64,000 nucleotides of DNA. It comes from Burkholderia humptydooensis (GTDB lineage: Bacteria > Pseudomonadota > Gammaproteobacteria > Burkholderiales > Burkholderiaceae). The notes beneath the pieces were generated by a model, which was not told the origin of the DNA, searched no databases, and was given only the letters and a program-made list of their open reading frames with translations. The position numbers and the translations under genes were made by a program. Shown piece by piece: positions 30,084 through 39,664 of the stretch (within the stretch, counting starts at the first letter, position 1; each line of letters starts with the position of its first letter). The stretch spans positions 1,736,001-1,800,000 of the forward strand of contig NZ_CP013380.1 in NCBI RefSeq assembly GCF_001513745.1, read 5' to 3'.

Positions 30084-30119
30084 AAAACGGCGATGCGCTT
30101 TTACGCGCATCGCCGTTTT
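30084..30119. terminator. Bidirectional terminator
   Basis: A 15-bp stem aaaacggcgatgcgc/gcgcatcgccgtttt with a six-base loop, A-run on one side and T-run on the other. It lies between the convergent glycosyltransferase and SYLF genes. Confidence 0.92.
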
Positions 30120-30167
30120 CGCGTCGGCCGCCGCTCGCCCTCGGCGCGTCGGCCGCCCGCGCGGGCG

Positions 30168-30755
30168 TCAGATCTTCAGCTTCGTGACCTTCGTGCCGCT
30201 GATCGACACGTCGCCCATCAGGCCGGCGTTCGTCAGCACGATCACTTCGACGGGCGCGGTCGCCGTCGTCGTGTCGATCGCGCCGTTCGCGCCCATCTTC
30301 ACGAGCGCGACCGATGCGTCGGCGCCCGCCGCCCAGCCTTCGGAGTTGCGGAATTTGTCGAGCGCGTCCTGCGTCATGAACAGGAACACGATCGCCTTCG
30401 ACTGCGCGCCCGCCTGCAGGCCCACCGACAGCGACGACGTGTTGTAGTAGCCGAGCGTCGCGCCGCCGACGCGCAGCGCGCCGTTGCCGGTCTGGCCGCC
30501 GATGATGAGGCCCGCCTGGATCACGTCCGGGAACACGAGCACGCCGCGCGACTTCGCGACGAGTTCACGCGAGCCGGGCACCGTCGAGTACAGGCGCGAC
30601 AGCGTCGCGTCGACGCTCGCATCGATGGCTTGACGCTTCGACGCGTTGGTCGCGGCATTGGCGGGCTTGTCCGGCGTCGTCGTGCAACCGGCGAGCGCCA
30701 GGCTGCCCACGACGAGCGCGGCGGCGGCTTTCAACACGAGATTGCGTTTGTGCAT
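30168..30755 (-). CDS. SYLF (YSC84-related) lipoprotein
   Basis: 195 residues. Lipoprotein signal with lipobox LALAGC (Cys at about 23). The SYLF/Ysc84 domain is seen in SRELVAKSRGVLVFPDVIQA, GGATLGYYNTSSLSVGLQAG and SKAIVFLFMTQDALDKF. SYLF domains bind lipids in eukaryotes; the bacterial versions are envelope lipoproteins of unclear function, often stress-linked. Common in Burkholderia as a conserved single gene. Confidence 0.9.
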   Translation of the reverse strand: MHKRNLVLKAAAALVVGSLALAGCTTTPDKPANAATNASKRQAIDASVDATLSRLYSTVPGSRELVAKSRGVLVFPDVIQAGLIIGGQTGNGALRVGGATLGYYNTSSLSVGLQAGAQSKAIVFLFMTQDALDKFRNSEGWAAGADASVALVKMGANGAIDTTTATAPVEVIVLTNAGLMGDVSISGTKVTKLKI

Positions 30756-30990
30756 CGTTTTTCTCCATCAAGTGTAGATCAGCGTGATTCCCGCGAACGG
30801 GCGTGTCACGCGGGACTTTATAACACAGCGAAACGCCTTGCCTTGCCGCTGTAAGGTGAAAGACGGTCAAATCGGCGTGTTTCATTGTGCGGCGGCGCGC
30901 GCGCATGCACGTTGTCGCGGGCCAAGGTTCGTGTCGGTGGGCGATTCGCGTGCCACGCGTCACGCATGATTTTGCGCGCGGCGCCAGCCG

Positions 30991-31446
30991 TCAGTGATGC
31001 GAAACGGGAGGTTCGATGGGCGGCTTGATGGGCGGACGCCGCAGCGCGCGGCGCACGAGGCCGATCACGACGCCGCACGCGAACAGGAACGCGGCGGGGA
31101 CGATCCAGTAGCCGACGAACGCGTGCCACAGGTAGCTCGCGAGCGTGCGCTTGCGCACCGCGAATTCGTCGCGCGCCTCCTGCTGGCGGCGCGCGTTCGC
31201 CGCGAGCACGTCGGTGGGGCAGCCCGCCGCGCGCGCTTCGTCCGGCTCGCTGCGGCAGACCTTCGCCGCGCCCGCCGCGCGCTGCGCGTCGGTGAGCTCC
31301 CAGGTCGACAGCGCGAGCTTGAGGTCGGCGCGGTTATAGGCCATTTCCTCGCGGATCTCCCGCACGGCGACGATCGCGACGGGCACGGCCCAGAACACGA
31401 TGACGATCAGCCAGCGCCGGAACCAGCGGTTTTGTCTCCATGCCAT
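30991..31446 (-). CDS. Small two-helix membrane protein of unknown function
   Basis: 151 residues. Helix 1 is at about residues 11-27 (WLIVIVFWAVPVAIVAV) and helix 2 at about 110-130 (YWIVPAAFLFACGVVIGLV). Between them is a periplasmic-length loop with two Cys that could pair. The Pro/Lys/His tail is cytoplasmic. GGAGG lies 7 bases before the ATG. No named family recognised. Confidence 0.75.
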   Translation of the reverse strand: MAWRQNRWFRRWLIVIVFWAVPVAIVAVREIREEMAYNRADLKLALSTWELTDAQRAAGAAKVCRSEPDEARAAGCPTDVLAANARRQQEARDEFAVRKRTLASYLWHAFVGYWIVPAAFLFACGVVIGLVRRALRRPPIKPPIEPPVSHH

Positions 31447-31592
31447 CCCGTGCCTCCGTTTGATGCGCGGTGCGCATCTGTCATGAGGGCGGCCCGATGG
31501 CGCTTCGTTTTGGTGGTGAGGGCCGCGCTGCAGCCATCATAGAAGAAATTGCGGCCAAACGCCGCAGCCGGCCGCGCGCATGCATGCGCCGC

Positions 31593-31631
31593 AAAAGAAA
31601 ATGCCGCGCCCGTCGAAACGGTGCGCGGCAT
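31593..31631 (-). terminator. Terminator after psiF-like gene
   Basis: Stem atgccgcgc/gcgcggcat (31601-31609, 31623-31631). On the minus strand it is followed by TTTCTTTT, 22 bases after the stop codon. Confidence 0.75.
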
Positions 31632-31652
31632 CGTGCCGATTCGCCGGAAGCG

Positions 31653-31943
31653 TCAGGCGGCGGGCTTCGCCGACAGGCAGTCCTTCATGAACGCCTTGCG
31701 ATCGTTGCCCGTCTTGCCGGCGGCTTGCGTGTTGCAGGCCTTCATCTTTTCCTGCTGCGACATCTTCTTCGCCGGCTTCGCCGACAGACAGTCCTTCATG
31801 AACGCCTTGCGCTCGTCGCCCGTCTTGCCGGCGGCCTGCGCGTTGCATGCCTTCATCTTGTCCTGCTGGCTGTTTGCGGCGAATGCAGGCGTTGCCAGCA
31901 CGCCGCCGACGAGCAGCGCGGCCATCAGCGATCGGATCTTCAT
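31653..31943 (-). CDS. PsiF repeat protein, exported
   Basis: 96 residues. A signal peptide (to AFA, about 22) is followed by two near-identical PsiF repeats, each QxKMKACNxQAAGKTG..RKAFMKDCLSAKPA, with two Cys per repeat. In E. coli psiF is a phosphate-starvation gene next to phoA; its biochemical role is unknown. The start is chosen at the ATG with GGGAG eight bases upstream, nine codons inside the longest frame. Confidence 0.88.
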   Translation of the reverse strand: MKIRSLMAALLVGGVLATPAFAANSQQDKMKACNAQAAGKTGDERKAFMKDCLSAKPAKKMSQQEKMKACNTQAAGKTGNDRKAFMKDCLSAKPAA

Positions 31944-32385
31944 TGGACACTCCCGGTGGGTGAATTGCATCTTGTTCGATAAGCGACGAATCGCGCGGCT
32001 GCGCGGATCGCGGTTTGCATTATGGCAAATCGGCGCCGAAACGACAAAATACTCGGGAAAACGAGCGGTGCGCTAATTTTCGCGTGACGCGCGCGCAACG
32101 GCCGGCCGCGCCCGAAATGCTTTCGCAAGGCTGCAAACGCCGGCGCCGCAGGCGTTTCGGGCGGCCGCCGCATGCGAATGCCGCGTGCTGTCGCCGAGGC
32201 GCGCCGCCGGGCGTCGTCACGGATTTTGTCTATTTCGGGATAACGCGGACCGGTGCGGCGCGCGCGGTCTCGCGCGTCGCGCGTGCATTGCGCGGGAGTG
32301 CGAACGGTCGCCCCGCGCGCGCGCGCCCACTCGGGGAAACTCCGTCCTTGCCGAAGGGCGGCCGGCTGCCGTTACAATCGCGGCC
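31944..32385. other. 442-base divergent intergenic region (psiF-like / asparaginase)
   Basis: Relatively AT-rich between 31970 and 32080. It includes a hairpin aaacgcc/ggcgttt (32135-32141, 32151-32157) and the asparaginase promoter candidate at its right end. No gene is seen. Confidence 0.4.
32348..32378 (+). promoter_or_regulatory. Promoter candidate for asparaginase, possibly leaderless
   Basis: TACAAT at 32373-32378 with TTGCCG at 32348-32353 (19-base spacer). The ATG begins at 32386, so transcription would start at or within a base or two of the start codon. No Shine-Dalgarno is seen. Confidence 0.4.
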
Positions 32386-33429
32386 ATGAACGCACCGACA
32401 TCTTCCCATCCCCTCCACGTTTCGAACCCGGCGCCGCGCGCGCTGCCGCGCATCGCCGTCCTCGCGACGGGCGGCACGATCGCCGGCGCCGCCCCCGACG
32501 CCGCGCAGACGGCCGGCTATCAGGCGGGCGCGCTCGGCGTCGACAGGCTGCTCGCCGCCGTGCCCGCGCTCGCGCAGATCGCGACGATCGAGGCCGAGCA
32601 GATTGCGAGCATCGACAGCAAGGACCTGTCGCCCGCGCTGTGGACGACGCTCGTCGAGCGGATCAATGCGCTTGCCGCGCGCGATGCGATCGACGGCATC
32701 GTGGTCACGCACGGCACCGACACGCTCGAAGAAACCGCGTACCTGCTGCATCTGACCGTGAAGACCGCGAAGCCCGTCGTGATGACGGCGGCGATGCGCC
32801 CGGCGACCGCGCTGTCGTCCGACGGCCCGCTGAACCTGCTGAACGCGGTGGCCGTCGCGGGCAGCGCGGCGGCGCGCGGGCAGGGCGTGCTCGTCGCGTT
32901 CAACAACCGGATTCACAGCGCGCGAGACGTCGTGAAGACGAGCACGTACGCGGTCGACGCGTTTCATTCGCCGGAGCTCGGCGCGCTCGGCTGGGTGCAG
33001 GACGGCCGCATCGAGTTCGCGCGCCGCGCGACGCGCCCGCATACGCTCGACTCGCGCTTCGCGACCGGCGCCGCCTGGCCGCAGGTCGACGTCGTCGCGA
33101 GCTATTCGGGCGCATCGCGCGTGATCGTCGACGCATGCGTCGCGGCGGGCGCGCGCGGGCTCGTCGTCGCGGGCACGGGCAACGGCTCGATCCACGCGAC
33201 GCTGCAGACGGCGCTCGCCGAGGCGGCGGCGAAGGGCGTCGCGATCGTGCGCGCGTCACGCGTCGGCTCGGGGCACGTGATGCGCAATGGCGCGGCGAAC
33301 GACGATGCGCTCGGCTTCGTGAGCGCAGGCTCGCTCAATCCGTACAAGGCGCGCGTGCTGCTGATGCTCGCGCTCGCGGCGGGCATGGCCGACGTGCGCG
33401 AATTGCAGCAGGTGTTCGATACGTATTGA
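32386..33429 (+). CDS. L-asparaginase (type II-like)
   Basis: 347 residues. The two Thr-containing asparaginase signatures are intact: VLATGGTIAG (about 25-34) and VVTHGTDTLEETAYLL, plus DGPLNLLNAVAVA and AGTGNGSIH. It hydrolyses asparagine (and often glutamine) to the acid and ammonia. No signal peptide is obvious, so cytosolic despite type II similarity, or exported by an unrecognised route. An upstream frame to 32185 is rejected because it lacks homology. Confidence 0.92.
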   Translation: MNAPTSSHPLHVSNPAPRALPRIAVLATGGTIAGAAPDAAQTAGYQAGALGVDRLLAAVPALAQIATIEAEQIASIDSKDLSPALWTTLVERINALAARDAIDGIVVTHGTDTLEETAYLLHLTVKTAKPVVMTAAMRPATALSSDGPLNLLNAVAVAGSAAARGQGVLVAFNNRIHSARDVVKTSTYAVDAFHSPELGALGWVQDGRIEFARRATRPHTLDSRFATGAAWPQVDVVASYSGASRVIVDACVAAGARGLVVAGTGNGSIHATLQTALAEAAAKGVAIVRASRVGSGHVMRNGAANDDALGFVSAGSLNPYKARVLLMLALAAGMADVRELQQVFDTY

Positions 33430-33463
33430 CCGGCGCGCGCCGGCATCGCGCACGGCGCGCAAG

Positions 33464-33493
33464 AAAAAAGCGGACTCGCAGGTCCGCTTTTTT
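33464..33493. terminator. Bidirectional terminator
   Basis: Perfect 12-bp stem aaaaaagcggac/gtccgctttttt around a six-base loop, between the convergent asparaginase and LysM genes. Confidence 0.93.
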
Positions 33494-33519
33494 CATGATG
33501 TCCGCTGCGCGCGCGTCGT

Positions 33520-33990
33520 TCAGGACTGCGGCGGAATCACGAGCTTCTGGCCCGGATAGATCTTGTCCGGGCTCGACAGCATCGGGCGGTTCGCCTGGAA
33601 GATCACGTCGTTCTTCGAGCCGTCGCCGTAGTACTTCTCGGCGATCTTCCACAGGTTGTCGCCGGAGACGACGTCGTGATATTGCACTTGCGGATCGTCC
33701 GGCTGCAGGTCGTCGTCGTTGACGCCCGCGACGCCTTGCACGTTGCCTGCCGCCACTTTGACCTTGGCCTTGGTGTCGAGATCCGCGACGCTGCCCGTGA
33801 GCGTGACGGTGCGCGACGCGCCGTCGAACGCAACCGTCAGGTTCGACGTGTCGAGGCCCTGTGCGGAGATGTAGTTCTTGATCGCATCGGCGGCCGTCTG
33901 GTTCGCGGCGGCCGGATCGGCCGCGGCTTGCTCGTCGCTCTTGCCGAGCAGTTTTTCACCCGCTTCCTTGATGAACGAAAGAAGACCCAT
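33520..33990 (-). CDS. BON plus LysM protein (Kbp/YgaU type)
   Basis: 156 residues, no signal peptide. A BON domain (about 30-95, LTVAFDGASRTVTLTGSVAD) is followed by a LysM domain (about 103-154, YHDVVSGDNLWKIAEKYYGD and KIYPGQKLVIP). This is the layout of E. coli Kbp/YgaU, a cytoplasmic potassium-binding, salt-stress protein. AAGGAG precedes the ATG by 7 bases. Confidence 0.93.
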   Translation of the reverse strand: MGLLSFIKEAGEKLLGKSDEQAAADPAAANQTAADAIKNYISAQGLDTSNLTVAFDGASRTVTLTGSVADLDTKAKVKVAAGNVQGVAGVNDDDLQPDDPQVQYHDVVSGDNLWKIAEKYYGDGSKNDVIFQANRPMLSSPDKIYPGQKLVIPPQS

Positions 33991-34451
33991 CGCAACACTC
34001 CTTCAGGTGATTGACAAAAATGCGCCGTGAAGTCGCGAGAAGCGCCCGGGTGATGCGACGCTTCTCGAAAGGCGTCGCGAAAGTGTAGGCGTTCACGTTG
34101 CAAATTGCATGAAAAATCGCTTCGTCGAACGTAAAGAAATGTAATACGCGCCGCGACGAATCCGACAGACGGACACCCGACGACGACGTCTGACCGACCA
34201 AGGCTTCCCCGTCGGCGCCGGGTGCCGCTGCGGACCCACCTGCCGCTCTCAGCCGAAAGCGGCTTCGTTTGCCTGCCGCGCGCACGATGCGCGCGGCGAG
34301 GCGCCCCATCGACGATGCGTCGCGCACGCATCGCATTCGATTGCGTCGAATGTCACGCCGACGACTCGTTGTTGTGTTAAGCCTTGATGCGGTGGCGAAG
34401 GCGCGCAGCATCGCGGCGTTGCGATTCGCCGCGCCACGCCGCCGCGTTCGC
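33991..34451. other. 461-base intergenic region with no gene
   Basis: Upstream of the LysM gene and downstream of glxR. AT-richer near 34085-34150, which probably holds the LysM promoter. No terminator is identified for glxR. Confidence 0.4.
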
Positions 34452-35357
34452 TCACGCGACCTTCTTGCCGCTTTGCGGCTCGCCGATCTCGACGTTCGAC
34501 ATGATCTCGAGCGCGCGCACGATCGCCGAGTGATCCCACGCGCCGCCGCCGTTCGCCGCGCACACGCTGAAGAGCTGCTGCGCGCTTGCCGTGTGCGGCA
34601 GCGCGATGTTCATCCGGCGCGCGCCGTCGAGCGCGAGGTTCAGGTCCTTGCGATGCAGGTCGATCCGAAAGCCCGGCTCGAACGTGCGCTTCGTCATTCG
34701 CTCGCCGTGCAGCTCGAGAATCCGCGACGACGCGAAGCCGCCCATCAGCGCGCGCCGCACGCGCTCCGGATCCGCGCCGGAGCGCGCGGCGAAGAGGAGC
34801 GCCTCCGCGACCGCCTCGATGTTCAGCGCGACGATGATCTGGTTCGCGACCTTGCAGGTCTGGCCCGCGCCGTTCTCGCCGATCAGCGAGACGTTCTTGC
34901 CCATTCGCTCGAAGAGCGGCTTCGCGCGCTCGAACGCGTGCTGCGGGCCGCCGACCATGATCGTGAGCGTCGCGTCGCGCGCGCCGACTTCGCCGCCCGA
35001 TACGGGCGCGTCGAGATAGTCACAGCCGAGCGAGTTGATCTCCTTCGCGAACTCGCGCGTGTCGAGCGGCGAGATCGAGCTCATGTCGATCACGAGCTTG
35101 CCGGCCGAGAGGCCCTTCGCGACGCCGTCGTCGGCGAACAGCACGTTTCGCACGTCGGGCGTGTCGGGCACCATCGAGATCACGATGTCCGACGCCTGCG
35201 CGACGGCCGTCGAATTCGCGACGACCCGCGTCTGCTCGCGCAGGTCGGCAGGCACCGGATACGCGCCGTTCACGACGAGGCGGTGGCCGCCCTCGAGCAG
35301 GTTGCGCGCCATGTGCGCGCCCATGATGCCGAGGCCGATGAAGCCGATCGTTGCCAT
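34452..35357 (-). CDS. glxR: 2-hydroxy-3-oxopropionate (tartronate semialdehyde) reductase
   Basis: 301 residues, beta-hydroxyacid dehydrogenase. NAD(P) site TIGFIGLGIMGAHMARNL, substrate loop DAPVSGGEVGARDATLTIMV, catalytic Lys169 in AGQTCKVANQIIV. It converts tartronate semialdehyde to glycerate. Last in the gcl-hyi-glxR run; it starts 69 bases after hyi, with AGGAG upstream. Confidence 0.95.
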   Translation of the reverse strand: MATIGFIGLGIMGAHMARNLLEGGHRLVVNGAYPVPADLREQTRVVANSTAVAQASDIVISMVPDTPDVRNVLFADDGVAKGLSAGKLVIDMSSISPLDTREFAKEINSLGCDYLDAPVSGGEVGARDATLTIMVGGPQHAFERAKPLFERMGKNVSLIGENGAGQTCKVANQIIVALNIEAVAEALLFAARSGADPERVRRALMGGFASSRILELHGERMTKRTFEPGFRIDLHRKDLNLALDGARRMNIALPHTASAQQLFSVCAANGGGAWDHSAIVRALEIMSNVEIGEPQSGKKVA

Positions 35358-35426
35358 TGCAGTGTCTCCTGTGAGTGCGTTGATTTCGAATCCGAAACGG
35401 GTGAATAGGGACGTGTGCGCGCCGGA

Positions 35427-36236
35427 TCACGCGCCGCTGCGCGCGCGCGGCGCGTCGGCGCGCGCGATCTGCCGCAGCCAGCCGAGGCCTTCGGCCGTCG
35501 TCGTGCGCGGCTTGTATTCGCAGCCGACGTAGCCGTCGTAGCCGAGTTCGTCGAGCAGATCGAACAGGTACGCATAATGAATCTCGCCCGTGCCGGGCTC
35601 GTGGCGGCCAGGGTTGTCCGCGAGCTGGATGTGCGCGATCGCGCCGAGGTGCTTGCGCAGCGTCGCCGCGAGCTCGCCTTCCATCCGCTGCATGTGATAG
35701 ATGTCGTACTGCAGGAACAGATTGTCGGCGCCGACCGCGCGGATCACGTCGAGCGCTTCGGCGGAGCGGTTCAGCGCGAAGCCCGGGATGTCGTACGAAT
35801 TGCACGGCTCGACGAGCAGGCGAATGCCCGCCTGCTTCAATTCGGCTGCGGCGAAGCGCAGGTTCCCGACGATCGTCGCGAGCGCCGTGTCGCGCTCGAC
35901 GCTCGCGGGCGCAATGCCGACGAGGCAGTTCAGTTGCGGCACCTGCAGCGCGCGCGCATAGTCGATCGCGCGGCCCACGCCGTCCTGGAATTCGCCGACG
36001 CGATCGGGCAGGCACGCGATGCCGCGCTCGCCCCGATCCCAGTTGCCCGCGGGCAGGTTGTGCAGCACGAGGCGCAGGCGATTCGCGTCGAGCCGCTCGG
36101 CGAGCTCGTCCTTCGCGTACGGATACGGAAACAGGAACTCGACGGCGGTGAAGCCCGCGTCGGCCGCCGCCTCGAAGCGGTCGAGAAACGGGACTTCGTT
36201 GAACAGCATCGTCAGATTGGCTGCGAATTTCGGCAT
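35427..36236 (-). CDS. hyi: Hydroxypyruvate isomerase
   Basis: 269 residues, xylose-isomerase-like TIM barrel. MPKFAANLTMLFNEVPFLDRF at the start, LLVEPCNSYDIPGF and DIYHMQRMEGELAATLRKH are typical of Hyi, with metal-binding Glu/Asp/His in these blocks. It interconverts hydroxypyruvate and tartronate semialdehyde. It sits between gcl and glxR on the minus strand. Confidence 0.94.
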   Translation of the reverse strand: MPKFAANLTMLFNEVPFLDRFEAAADAGFTAVEFLFPYPYAKDELAERLDANRLRLVLHNLPAGNWDRGERGIACLPDRVGEFQDGVGRAIDYARALQVPQLNCLVGIAPASVERDTALATIVGNLRFAAAELKQAGIRLLVEPCNSYDIPGFALNRSAEALDVIRAVGADNLFLQYDIYHMQRMEGELAATLRKHLGAIAHIQLADNPGRHEPGTGEIHYAYLFDLLDELGYDGYVGCEYKPRTTTAEGLGWLRQIARADAPRARSGA

Positions 36237-36300
36237 GTCGGTCGTCTCACGGGGCGGTCAGTGGTGCAAGTCAAGTGTGGCGAACTGATCAGCCATGCTG

Positions 36301-36315
36301 ATCAATCAATCAATC
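36301..36315. repeat. ATCA tetranucleotide repeat between gcl and hyi
   Basis: Three and three-quarter copies of atca, directly after two TGATCA palindromes (36295-36303 area). Short; noted as a possible slippage or regulatory site. Confidence 0.5.
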
Positions 36316-36335
36316 GAGCTGGCAAGCGAAGCGCG

Positions 36336-38111
<1,776 letters not shown>

Positions 38112-38184
38112 GAAATGTCTCCTTGTTCGATGCGAATCGCGGGTATCGCTGGTGTCGAGGACACTTTAGGGATGCAGGAAAGGT

Positions 38185-38213
38185 TTGATAAGATCAGCTC
38201 GAGTCGCTTATTC
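38185..38213. promoter_or_regulatory. Possible LysR operator and lysR promoter in the gcl divergent region
   Basis: Inverted repeat ATAAG-N14-CTTAT (38088+100 = 38188-38192 and 38207-38211). It overlaps TTGATA (38185-38190) with TTATTC 17 bases later, a plausible promoter for the LysR gene. The placement fits autoregulation. Confidence 0.4.
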
Positions 38214-38275
38214 CGAGACTAAAAGTATCGAATGCCGGGCGCGCGCGGTGGCGCCGGGCAGGGAGGAGACAGCGG

Positions 38276-39187
38276 ATGGACCGGTTCAAGCAGATCGAAA
38301 CCTTCGTGCGGGTGGCCGACGCGGGCAGCCTCGCGGCGGCCGCGCTCGAGGAGGGCGTGTCGCCCGTCGTGCTCGGGCGGCGCATCGACGCGCTCGAGAA
38401 GCGCCTCGGCGTGAAGCTGATGTACCGGTCGACGCGGCGGCTCGTCGTGAGCGAAGACGGCGCCGCGTTCCTCGAGCGCTGCCGCGGGCTCCTCACCGAA
38501 TGGGCGCAGGCGGAGAACGAGGTTGTCGCGGGGCGCCGCGCGGTGGGCGGGCACCTGATCGTGTCGGCGCCCGCCGCGTTCGGGCGCAAGCACGTCGCGC
38601 CGCTCGCGCCCGCGTTCATCGCCGACAAGCCCGACTTGCAGATGTCGTTCAACCTGACCGACCGCGTCGTCGATCTCGTGCGCGAGGGCTATGACCTGTC
38701 GATCAGGATTGGCGGCGCGGTCGATCCGAACTTCGTCGCGGTGAAGCTCGCGTCGAACCGGCGCGTCGTGTGCGGCACGCCCGAGTATTTCCGGCGGCAC
38801 GGCCGGCCGACGACGCTCGACGATCTCGCCGAGCACAACTGTCTCGCGTTCAATCTGCAGGGCGGCCAGAACCGCGGCTGGTACTTCCGGCGCAACGGCA
38901 AGCTCGTGACGATGCGCGTATCGGGCACGCTCGACTGCAACGACGGCGAGCTCCTGCACCGCTGGGTGTCGGAAGGGCTCGGGCTCGGCTGGCGCTCGAC
39001 GTGGGAGATCGCGCAGCAGCTCGCGCGCGGCGAGCTCGCGACGGTGCTCGACGAGTACGCGCTGCCCGATTACGACATCCTCGCCGTCTATCCGCAGCAG
39101 CGCTACGTGCCCGCGCGCGTGCGCTATTTCATCGATTATCTGCGCGACGTGTATGCGCGGCCGGGGTATTGGGAAGGCGCCGCGTGA
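38276..39187 (+). CDS. LysR family transcriptional regulator, next to gcl
   Basis: 303 residues. N-terminal winged HTH (MDRFKQIETFVRVADAGSLA, VVLGRRIDALEKRLGVKLMYRSTRR), then a periplasmic-binding-like effector domain (VSAPAAFGRKHVAPLAPAFI, LSIRIGGAVDPNFVAVKLAS). Divergent from gcl, so it probably senses a glyoxylate-pathway metabolite (allantoin/glyoxylate branch) and controls gcl-hyi-glxR. That target is inferred from position only. Confidence 0.92.
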   Translation: MDRFKQIETFVRVADAGSLAAAALEEGVSPVVLGRRIDALEKRLGVKLMYRSTRRLVVSEDGAAFLERCRGLLTEWAQAENEVVAGRRAVGGHLIVSAPAAFGRKHVAPLAPAFIADKPDLQMSFNLTDRVVDLVREGYDLSIRIGGAVDPNFVAVKLASNRRVVCGTPEYFRRHGRPTTLDDLAEHNCLAFNLQGGQNRGWYFRRNGKLVTMRVSGTLDCNDGELLHRWVSEGLGLGWRSTWEIAQQLARGELATVLDEYALPDYDILAVYPQQRYVPARVRYFIDYLRDVYARPGYWEGAA

Positions 39188-39228
39188 GCGCGCCGCGGCG
39201 CCGCTCGGTTAGCCGGCGGGCCTTCGCG

Positions 39229-39654
39229 CTACCCGACGACGAGCACGCCGTTCATCGTCTCGTGCCCGGAGCCGCAGAAGATGTCGCACAGGAACTGGAC
39301 CGTGCCCGGATCGCCCGCCTGCGCGGCAAGATGGACGACCGCGCCCGGCGGCACGTCCGCACGCACGCCGTACCGCGGGATCGAAAAGCCCATCACGGTG
39401 TCCTGCGCGGTCAGCTCGAACACGACCGATTCGTGCGGCGCAAGCGCGATCCGGTCCGGCGTGAACACGAAGCGCCGCGCGTGAACCTTGATCACGCGCG
39501 GCGGTGCCGCACGCACGCGCGACGTGTGAACGCCCGCGAGCGCGGCGAGCGCCGCGCCGCCTGCGGCGAAGAGCCAGCGGCGGCGCGACACGGACAATGC
39601 AGTCGCGCGAGCCCGGCCGCGAAGCGCACGCGGATCGAAGAAAAAATGGCGCAT
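39229..39654 (-). CDS. Tat-exported cupredoxin with a CuA-like site lacking its first His
   Basis: 141 residues. Twin-arginine signal SRRRWLFAAGGAALAAL at about 23-39. The cupredoxin domain carries C123-x3-C127-x3-H131-x2-M134 (CDIFCGSGHETM), the C-terminal ligand loop of CuA centres of cytochrome oxidase subunit II and N2O reductase. The upstream His ligand of that site is aligned with Met88 in DTVMGFSIPRYGV. The protein is too short for a full oxidase subunit and has no transmembrane hairpin. Its RBS (GGAG) overlaps the end of the metallophosphoesterase gene, 10 bases away, so the two are co-translated. It is probably a periplasmic copper or electron-transfer protein. Confidence 0.82.
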   Translation of the reverse strand: MRHFFFDPRALRGRARATALSVSRRRWLFAAGGAALAALAGVHTSRVRAAPPRVIKVHARRFVFTPDRIALAPHESVVFELTAQDTVMGFSIPRYGVRADVPPGAVVHLAAQAGDPGTVQFLCDIFCGSGHETMNGVLVVG

Positions 39655-39664
39655 CGCGTTCTCC

